Assembly (NCBI GenBank): GCA_024704765.1 | Contig: JAKMXF010000354.1 | Location: forward strand, 186,690-250,689 | Length of the DNA stretch: 64,000 nucleotides | From: Oopsacas minuta | Lineage: Eukaryota > Porifera > Hexactinellida > Lyssacinosida > Leucopsacidae | Reading direction: 5' to 3' | Shown: positions 1 through 10,200 of the stretch, piece after piece | How the letters are laid out: every line of letters begins with the position of its first letter | Position numbering within the stretch: position 1 is the first letter of the stretch | Translations under genes and position numbers: made by a program | The notes under the pieces: generated by a model | The model's input: only the letters and a program-made list of their open reading frames with translations | Databases searched by the model: none | What the model was told of the DNA's origin: nothing

Positions 1-378
1 ATGTGGGTGTTCCAGCATGAAATGCAGGATAAAGCTATTACAAGGAGAGACACGACAATGACATTTACTTGCTTTGTGCTATGTGATATGTTCAATGCAC
101 TCAGCTGTAGGTCTCAAGAGAAGTCAGTATTCCAGCTGGGATTCTTTACCAATACTACTTTTCTAATCGCAGTCGGATTCAGTCTATTCGGTCAGCTGAT
201 GGTTATATATTTCGGCCCTCTACAATCTATTTTCCAGACAGAAGCTCTGACTATAAATGACCTCCTAACTCTTACAGCTATTGCATCTTCTGTCTGGTTA
301 GCAGATGAGGTGAGGAAGCTTGTGGTAAGGTGCTGGAGATCTCATACCTCATCCAAAGGCAAACTTTATGATTATTGA
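1..378 (+). CDS. ATP2C1: Secretory-pathway Ca2+/Mn2+ P-type ATPase, C-terminal end (partial)
   Basis: This is the last 125 codons of a type IIA P-type ATPase; the reading frame is open to the first base, so the gene starts before the window. The protein would pump Ca2+ and Mn2+ into the Golgi lumen. The stretch TMTFTCFVLCDMFNALSCRS closely follows the M8-M9 region of SPCA1 (ATP2C1/2), and the following hydrophobic segments (about residues 45-73 and 85-101) fit M9 and M10. FQTEALTINDLL matches the SPCA loop before the last helix. The short cytosolic tail ends in KLYDY. The A, P and N domains and the catalytic DKTG lie outside the window. SERCA is less likely because the DMFNALS and FQTE segments are SPCA-like. 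The Met at position 1 is internal, not a start. Confidence 0.9.
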   Translation: MWVFQHEMQDKAITRRDTTMTFTCFVLCDMFNALSCRSQEKSVFQLGFFTNTTFLIAVGFSLFGQLMVIYFGPLQSIFQTEALTINDLLTLTAIASSVWLADEVRKLVVRCWRSHTSSKGKLYDY

Positions 379-550
379 GTAGCGAGTACACATGCAGACA
401 GAGATACATATATTAATATGGAATGGAATGGGCTAAAGGGATTGCATATTTTATTTTGGTAATAACTTTCTAAACTAGGATATTCTTTCATAAATGCTAT
501 CATTCACTTCATCAATATCAATTCTAAATTATTGTAATTCTAATGATTCT

Positions 551-578
551 CTAGTGTTACCGTATTAGGTAACACTAG
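551..578. repeat. Perfect 10-bp hairpin
   Basis: CTAGTGTTAC and its exact reverse complement GTAACACTAG are separated by 8 bases. It lies about 170 bases past the ATP2C1 stop, so it could form in the 3' UTR. Its role is unknown. Confidence 0.6.
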
Positions 579-3058
579 CTATAATTATAGGGCTGTCACG
601 AAATATTGGCTCCTCTGAAAAATTGGCCCTACTATGGAATTTTGGTCCCCCCCCGGTTTTATGTTTATCTAATTAGTAAATAAATAAATATCATCAAATT
701 GATATAAGATTAACTTTTGAGGACTCAGGAACTGATATAAGAGGTGTATTAATACCTAAAAAGCTTGATAGATAGCTAGATAGATAAATAATCAGTGTTA
801 CAGCGGTCCGAGAATTTCATGGACCGAACCGGACCGTCATTGTTTTTTCTGGGACGGTCTAGGCTGATAGGATAAACCTGGTAATTTCGTATTCAGCCAC
901 CCTAAGGATAATATTGGCAAGTTTGGTGGAACATTAGCCTCAACACTTGTCCGAAGAAGCGGGACATTTGTATATTGGCTCAGGTCATCATTAAATGGTT
1001 GGCTATCTATACGCTATATATTTACTTATTTATTAATAACTTAACATACTTATATTATAGATAAACAGAAAACCATTAACAACAATTTTAGGCTGAAGTA
1101 TATACCGTTGATACACTATGCAGTCAGAGTCGTAACCACCACAGGAAGACAAAAATGTTATTCATAATAAAAAGACTTCGTATTAAGCTAAAATATTTTG
1201 GTAGAAAAGTATTTGTATTTGTAACTAAACACTTTCAAAGTAATGGATCCAATTTCTGATCTCCACTAAATAGTGTTGGGGGGGGGGGCATGGCCCCATT
1301 GGCCTCACCTAGTCGTATGTCCCTGTGTGCCAGATCCCTCGCGCCTCGCTACCCATAAATTAACGGGAACTCTTACTATATGTTTATGGTGATTATCAAA
1401 AATGTTAATAGAATTCAATTTCTGCTGTGACTAGAGTGTCGGTAAGGGTACGCAACTTTTTCTTCTTGAAATGCCGGCAGAACGTTTGATGTGGTTCTAC
1501 GTCATTTTGACGTAAAGGCACATATTTTCAAGGCTGTTTTTCAGCTGCGAAAATTTACCAATAAAAGTGGTTATGAAGGAAAATAAGTTAGAAAATGTAC
1601 AAATTGCAATAGGATCATCTACAAACACGAAGCCGGGGACGCTTATCATGAACCCAGTCGGTGGTCCAAATAAAATCATTCCTATAGGATTTGCCTTAAA
1701 TCAAGTTCACTCAATATGAAGTCTAGTTATTCTGAACAAGTTTTTGGTCCTGTGGGGATCGCAATAAGCGACCCTGAGTGTAATAGGTAAATACATTGGC
1801 GGACTGTTTTCGTATACTGTATTTACATACACACTACACAGGAATAGAAAGTTTTACAGTCTAATCATACAAAGTTATAAAATGTATATATTTAGAAATG
1901 AATGCAACGAAATATTACCAGATAAACTTGAAAAGCGCAGACCCATTATTTATTAGGAGGGTAAAATGATAGTGAATGTGTTTATTTTCCTAAAACTCAT
2001 ATGTTGATTGACATATAAAATTACAATAACTCCCTCTAGCCAAGAGAAGGAGATCGAAAATTAGAGGGAGGAAATGTTTCTAGGAGAAATTACTTTAATA
2101 TTGTACAAATCTATACAAATTTGACAAATTGATTATCATATACGTAAAATGTCATAACAAATACTTGACAACTGTGTTGTTATGGATCTGCGACAATTCG
2201 CCTTTGAGGCTCATCTCAAAATCTACATACAATTACACAATATCTAATTTCTAGTTAATTTGTATTATTGACAAAAAATAGGTCAAATAGTTAGATAGGG
2301 GTCATCACAATTAAATCAGGTAAGGTAACCCTATGTATCCGGACCTAGTAATGTAACGTTTTACCTTGTATTTATAGGGAACAACTTTCAATATAACATA
2401 CTAAAGGTTCATTAATATTTATAACTACTTTCTAGTCCTTAATTCAAACTTAGGACTTGCATGACTGCGCGAATTTCCTAAATATTTCGAGCACATTTTA
2501 CAGTCATGTACTGCTGTAACAATCCAGCTTTTGGTAGGCTAGACCAGGGGGGATTGGGGGCTTAAAACGGCCCTTACAAATAGTACTATACCAATTACGC
2601 TTATCAACCCACCGGCCACCAGCCCACGAGTTTATCTTACTGGCGTTTTCCCGGTATCCCGACGACCTAATCCGCCCCTGGGCTGGACTAATACTGTTTT
2701 GCAACTTCTGCCAAAACCTCATTTTCCTGCTAAAATTCAAATACAAACTTCAGTCACACCATTCCCTTTATTCCAGTGCTATATGGCACACGTCACTGGA
2801 AAATTGACCCAAGATGCATTTGACAGCTGTAATAATTTCATTCTGATGAAAACAAGACTTGGAGGAAATTGGATTTGTCATCTCACAGATAAACGATCAG
2901 ACTAAAATATCAAAACAACATTTACAACAAAAAGTGCCGAATACAATTATCAACAGTTATAATCTCAACTATCTTTACACTATTCACAGAGTACCGTTGG
3001 AACCTAAGCAACAACCGAATCACAGTTATTGTGCAGGTACATCACGGCATGAAGCGAC

Positions 3059-3079
3059 CTAGCGAGTGTAGCTCGCTAG
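3059..3079. repeat. Short inverted repeat, 8-bp arms
   Basis: CTAGCGAG and CTCGCTAG are separated by 5 bases. It may be the tip of a degenerate element. No function is evident. Confidence 0.45.
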
Positions 3080-3786
3080 CTCTTTATTTAAAGGAATTAT
3101 TATTATTATCTTATCTCTCCTGCCAGTTCAGTGATTTTATAATGTATTAATTCGTACACTTACGATAACATGGCTAACATCATGGAACACTAAGGTCATA
3201 ACAAATTTACTAGACTACACGTATGTATTATTGGAAAGATGAATTTGATTTGTAAGGGGTTTTACATCTATTCATTAAATTTCTACACAAGTACGATAAC
3301 ATGACTCCGATACAGTATTTAATGTTGGAAATATTGTAATTTACAATAATTCAAGTAATATTTATAAATACGAGGGAATATAATTTGTTCTTTAAAGATC
3401 TTTTTATTCCTCTGATGGTAAGTATGTATTTCAATTCAGTTATTTAATGCTTGCTAATATTAAGTATTCTTTACTTATCTAATCTATCTCAGAGAAAAAT
3501 AATTGCCCTAAGCAAATTATAATAATCTTATAAAATTCGTAGAAACTTTTTAATACAATCAACATCAGATAACCTGAACCTGAGGGAAATCAAATCCGTT
3601 CGTGATGGAGAATGTTCGAGTTAACGGATGACCTCCATTTAAGGTCCCAATTTCCCCTGCGACACTTCTCAAATGATTAAGAGCTGATATTTTTACTGCT
3701 TATTCAGTTTTTGTTTGTTTCAAAAATGCAATAATTACATTCTTATCAAAAATTGTAAAAAATTACATTTTAATTAATATACTATA

Positions 3787-3914
3787 CAGTTAACATCCTA
3801 TAACTCGAACCCTGAAAATCTGTTCGAGTTAACCCGCATTCGAGATAGCGAACGGTTTTTCTATATAAAACGAGGGGAAATGAAAATTCTTTCGAGTTAC
3901 CCGGATGTTGACTG
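3787..3914. mobile_element. Tigger/pogo-type MITE, 128 bp
   Basis: The left end CAGTTAACATCC and the reverse complement of the right end, CAGTCAACATCCGGG, form terminal inverted repeats, followed inside by TAACTCGAA on both arms. A TA dinucleotide flanks each side, as expected for Tc1/mariner-pogo insertion. There is no coding capacity. A partial relative lies at about 3555-3650. Confidence 0.7.
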
Positions 3915-4240
3915 TATGTTAATTATCATTTTAATCCTGTGTCATAATCTGCTCCCCGGTATGCTGAATTCGTTTTCGCTCATTTAAGTACACATAATTA
4001 AATTCACTATCCTATTCAACTCAAAGCTTTCACTCCGTGCAGCTAGTGAATATTTAATACGAATACGTATATTCTTTTTCAAGGTCGTCAAAAATGGATT
4101 GGGTCTGCAGTTTCAAGAGTTAGCATTGTAAAGTACAATCAATCAATTAATTGCAATCTACTTTATCCTCAAATGATATCTTGAATAATAATTGAAATTC
4201 AAGATTATTGTTTTTATATGAATTTTATTTGTTTCTACAG

Positions 4241-7200
4241 AATCGACTATGTGTGATTTATCTTATTCTTCTTGTTTTCTATTTCTGCTTCATATCAACT
4301 AAATGCGGAGTGGTTATAGTCACTGCTATAACAAATGACAGCAGCATTTCATTTGAGAATCCACAGCTTGTGATCGGACTCCAATTCGATACAGCTGTAC
4401 CTGGGCCATTGCTTAACTTAGAAGGCTTTGTCCTCTCCAATTCCCCAGCGTTTGATACCAGTTGTACATTTTCCTATCTAAATTTAACCATAGAAGGACA
4501 GGTTAGTTCTGATCTGCAAAATCTAACCTTATCTCTTGATAACAGTACTGCTATCATCACTGAGAGGAGTACTGGGGGCACGGTTTGTCTCCAAAGCCCA
4601 GCTTCATCTTTCCTTCAAGTACCTGATTCTGAAGGTGGTATTGCCTTAACTTCAACTTTCGCTTCATTACGTGTAATAGAAAATACTACTCCACCATCTA
4701 TATCAAATGTTATTGTAGATCTTATCCTCGGGAATATATCAATTATGTTTGATGAATTTGTTGATTTGGAGACTCTCAATCCTTCTCTTCTTAGCCTATC
4801 CAGTTTTAGTTCAAATCCACTATCTTTTGTTGCATTCAATACTCTCACTAATTATAACAGTGCTACAGGCGTTGACACTGTATATGTAATTAGCTTAGAG
4901 GTGTTTGAGCTTGCGATTATTGGCAATGTTTGTGTTTCAAATTGTACATTATATATCGGTATTGGTTCTTTAGTGAGTGATCTTGCAGGAAATTCTTTGA
5001 CATTTCAGATTGAGACTATGCAATCCACTACCTTCTATAGTTATTCTCCATTCCAATTTCGTCCTTCTTTTTCTTTGCAGAATATCAATCCTACCACTGT
5101 CAATGTGATCATAGATTCTCCCTTATCCCAATATGGTGTTGTAAACTACGGTGTGTATATATTTCCTCTATCTGCTACTTTTTATCATGGAAATTGCCAG
5201 TATCCATCCGCTTATGAATTCCAGAAAAATTCTACTACTACTAGATGGAACAGTGATCCACCTGGATACCAACCTTGTATTAATGGTACCGATTACATGT
5301 GTTATTCTACACCTGAGTTAACCTTAACTGTCGATCTGTTCCCTGGCTATTCTATGGTAATCAATGTAGTCGCTTTCTATACAGAGATTAATTTTACTTC
5401 AACTACTTTTTTATCACCAATACCCATCTATACTAATTCATTGGGTGTACACGTTTTCACAGAACCAACTCGTAGGAGACGCGGTAATGGTCTTCCCCCT
5501 GTTAATGGTAACCAAGTTTTAGTGATGTGGCAAGTTGACGCAAGTTTCTGTGAACAACACGAACTCACTTTGTACTATAAAGCCACATCCTCTGATAGTT
5601 ACAGCTATGTCAACTTGGATAGCGTAACTACGTGTGAACAAATGAACGTGTTACTTTATGCTACTTCAGGTTCTATAGAAATTATTCCTGTAGTTCGTAC
5701 AAACGCTTCACAAATTAACGTTCCTCAGGATAGCTGCATTTATGTAAATCTAATAAACATCGTAACGTTTGGCATTCCCGAATTCAGGGTAGACAGACCA
5801 GCGGTTAGCGATGTTTTTCAGATATCTGATGGAATTAGAATAAATTGGAATGATTTCACCCCAGCATCTGGTTTAATAGAATACTACAATATCTACATGT
5901 TTCCAGTTTATGCACTGAAATTCAATGGTGGATCTTGTAACAATATCAACTTTGGAACTGTTGCAAATAATTTCACTTTCTTACCAACAAAGTATATCGA
6001 ATATGGTATCAGTGCTCCTTCAGATGAATTTCCATTCACATGTCCTCCTCCCACAGGATTGTCTTTACCATACACTTGTAATTCAGTTTTGGGTGGTACC
6101 ACCTCTGTTATCACTCCTATTGATTATTCATTTGGCATCAGTATAATAGTAGAAGCAGTCATATCTGTGCCTACAAATATATTTGAAACTGTTAGAAGTT
6201 ATCCGTTTAACTACACAAGTTACACAATATCTGAAGGGATGAGTGTTGTTGGTTATCAGCAGTATACTTGGGATGCTCAGTTATGCCAATCACTAGATTC
6301 TTTCATATTTCTGCATCGATCGTATATTAGTAATAATAAAGAGTCAATTCAAGAGTTGAGACATTCACAAGTATTTCAATGCTCACTCTTAGTGGGAGTG
6401 GACTATGAAGTTCCTACAGACATCAGTTATTTCACGTCATACTCAAATTACGTATCAGAAGCAGCAACTATTGATGGAAATTATTGTCTTCTAAGCTATG
6501 AGTCACCGGAAACGTCGATAGCTACTGGTTTTGAAGAAGTACCAATTGTCGAATTATTCGATTTCAAATATTTAGATTACGACACAATATTAGTAACCTT
6601 TCAGATAACCGAGAATTTTACTTACCCAATCCAAATCTATACTATTCCAACTGCTATACGGAGTACGGAATATTTTGATGAGTCTATAGATGCGTGTTCA
6701 CCCGTTACTTCACCTCCTCTACCATTCTTTCTCAATTTTGTCTCAAATTCAACTTTGATTGATATGAATTCTCTTGAATGCGAAAACACTACTGAATACA
6801 CCTGTACCTCTGTACAAAGCATTATAAATATTCCTCTTAAACATATCTCAACATCAAATGAATTTGATATACGAGTAGTATTTCAAAACACTCAAAGGAC
6901 ATTCTCTCCTAACTTTAACGGTCCTTTTTATCCTCCGTTTAACTTTGATTTACTAAATATTCAGAGGAGGCTGTACACTAATACAACATTGTTCACAGCC
7001 AACAGTATTATGGTAGAATGGGATATAGAGTTCTACTGCTATCCCGAATCCTATATTAATCTTGTTTGGAATTCTAATAATCTTGTCTCTCCTGAAAGGA
7101 GGAAGAGAGGTAAATCTGTAATCATTCCCGAAATTACACTTCCTTGCAATGTTGGCTCTTATGTCATAAATGACCTTGGCTTTGAAACAATATATACAAT

Positions 7201-10200
7201 CTGTGGATATGTCTTTTTTAATTCAACAACTGAATCATTTTCAAGATCTTGTCCTACCCGTAAGATAATATTTTCAAATGCATTCCAAACATCCCCGTTA
7301 CTTGCCGGCATCAGAATATTGGATTTCTCAACTATAGAAGTTACATGGAACCCACTACAATTCATTGACTCGCCATACACTCTGCTTGCTTATCCATCAG
7401 CATATGGTTCATTTGATCAACCAATCACTAACTCTTTCAATACTTCTAACGTCACCCAAACAACTATTTTTCTACCCCCCTCTATAAATGATGATTACTT
7501 CGAATTGTGTCTTAATTCCAGTAAAAATCTTACTTGTTCTAAAGTAACTACTCTTGAAACCTCAGCTAATATATCAGTGATACCAGGATATTCATACGCG
7601 TTAGCCCTATATGTTGAAAGTCAGATTCAACCTCCATATTCCGTGTTAGGGAATGGGTATAACATTAGTAACGTACTCCTAAATCAAATTTCTGTATCAG
7701 GATTCAACGAGTTATACACCTACTTTTTCGATTCCCTACTTTGTACTTCTGGGGTAAGAACTGTCTATTTCTATGATTCTCAGTTTACGTCTGGGAGCCC
7801 CGTGTTTGATGTTGATATGTGTGCAAACGATTTCCAAGTTGATTTGAACAGTGACTTCGCCGGGCTACCTCAGCCCCGATTAGCGTTCTTATTTCAATTC
7901 ACTAATATAACCTACCCTTTAACAAACGTAATATCACCTCCAGATTTTGGGATAATTGTAGATCCACTACTTTCATTCCTCCCTATTACTGCCTCTCCCA
8001 TGATAATGAGTGTTACCCCACCTCCTGATTTGAGTTCTAATATTTATCAAGTGTCTTGGCCATCTGTTCCCGATATTCCTATCCCCCAAAAGTTCGTCAC
8101 ATATATCGTATTTGCATACCCAGAGAGTGATTTACTTTCCAAAGAATCTAATTTGTGTCCAACTAATCTCACAGAATTCCCACAAGGATTTCCTATTTAT
8201 TCAAAAGAGAGTGATCCATTGAATGACTACTGTCCAGCACCTATGCCAATAAGTGAATTCTACTTTTGTGGAGAGAACACTTCTATAGGTCTACAACTAC
8301 CTCTCCTGGCTCTCCTTAATTATGAAATTTCTGTAGTAGCTACTTACAGTGGTGGTCTTAAAACACACTCTTTTTATTACTCCTACTATATTGAAGCTCC
8401 TCAAAACCTCTCTTCTCTCAGTTTATCCCATCAAGTTACCCCTGCTTCTATCACAATAACTTGGAATACTGAAGTATCTTTCTGTAGCGACTCAAGATTA
8501 TTTTTCATCTTAGACTCTGCTTATATACCTAATTATGTTCCCTGCTCTTCTGGTAGCTACACGATTGATTCCCTACAACCACTTACTACCTACACTTTAG
8601 CTTATGTATTTTTCTTTGACCTCTCTGCTACGTTACTACCCGACATAATCAATTGTATTTCCAATTCCCCAGTTAACCTTGAGCCATTTCCGATGACAAC
8701 TTCATTCTGTACACCCATAAATCCTTGTGGATCAGTGGGTGTATGCTCAGAAGGTTTTCAAAACAGTTCTTATCATTGTGAGTGTAGTATTGGGTATGGA
8801 TTTGATGGTAACACTTGTTCAGACATAAACGAATGTTTAATGATGCCTAGTGCATGTACAAATGGAGCTTGTCTCAACAACCTGGGTAGCTTCACGTGTA
8901 CATGCTTTCAAGGTTATTTAGCTATATCGGAGACTCTCTGTACGGACATAGATGAATGTCAAATACAATCCACCTGTGTTAACGGTAATTGCACTAATCT
9001 CCTTTCTCCAGAAAACTTCATATGTGATTGTAATGCAGGGTTTGAAGGATTGAGCTGTACAATCCCAATTGGGACTCCAACCTGTCCTTCTATTAGCGAA
9101 GTAACTACTCTCAGCATTAATAACGTTACATTCCCTGTCACGGAATACGGAGTTATTTCTATCGTGCCTTGCTCCCAATTAGACACTACGTTGTTTGGTA
9201 ATATTACAAGACAATGTCTTGATACAGGTGAATGGGGACCAATTAACGTTGATAATTGTCAGAGAAACATATTCGTAGCAGCAGAAGAGCTAACAAGTGA
9301 AAGTGAGACTCGTATCTTGACTCCAATGGAGAGTGTCACACTCACAGAAACCTTAGTTACTGCTACACAGGAGAGTATGGGGATTCTGTTCCCAGGAGAA
9401 ATATCAGTTGCAGCTGTGGGGGTTAGTGCTATTACAGAATCGTTAGCTAATCTGAGTGGAGATGCACTGAGAGAGAATCTGGAGATGATTCAGACGAGCG
9501 TAGTAGAGATAACGTCTAATGTCCTTAGGATAGAGAACTCTGCTGCTTTTGATTCAACCACGCAATCAGAGGCACAGACATATGTAAACAATCTGGTAGA
9601 TGGAATTCAAAATCTCGGTATTCTAATCGGAAGCGTTGCGGAGGAGAATGCTACCATAGTGATAGAAATAGAACAACCAACTGTAGCACTAATCGTAACG
9701 TTAGAACGGGGCAGGGTAGAACCATTGGTACTAGGTTCTAATCTCTCCATGCCTGTTGGGGACAATACTTCTGCTGTGATGGCTGCTCAAACTTCTGTAG
9801 TAATTCCTGCTTCTATATTCCCATTGGATGAGACCATAGCTGTGAGTGTAGCTCTCTTCTCAACTATTCAAGAATTGGTTAGTGACGTATTTGTTAATGA
9901 TACCAGTGAGCCAGGGAGTAATCTGGTGGTGGAAGACATTCTGGCTAGTGCAATAACTAGCATCAATCTATTCACGAGAGATGGGGTTCGTATCACTGTG
10001 TTGACAGATGAAATATCTATAACATATGTTCTCAATTCAACTGAGATAGAAAGAAATTCAGGACCAGGAACACAAACACGAATAAGATGTGCATCTGCAC
10101 GCGTTTTGTCAGAAGGCTGGGGCTTCCAATATGTCACTCTGGCCAATAGTGATGACGTGCCTTCCGAACCTGCTATATGTGTCGCCACACATTTGACACA

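Larger units (their letters stand above)
379..4240. other. Gene-free stretch between ATP2C1 and the adhesion GPCR
   Basis: I see no convincing coding exon here on either strand. It should hold the ATP2C1 3' UTR and, further right, the unseen 5' exon(s) of the GPCR, because the GPCR main exon opens at a splice acceptor (4239-4240). It contains a perfect hairpin (551-578), a GATA-type microsatellite near 765-790, homopolymer runs of C near 648 and G near 1278, a short hairpin at 3059-3079, and one complete (3787-3914) plus one partial (about 3555-3650) Tigger-type element. Short open frames here have no recognisable domain. Confidence 0.6.

Noticed and set aside
2504-3062. Overlapping short frames on both strands (60-80 codons)
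   Set aside because: No family resemblance, no consistent codon pattern and no splice context; typical chance frames in AT-rich spacer DNA.
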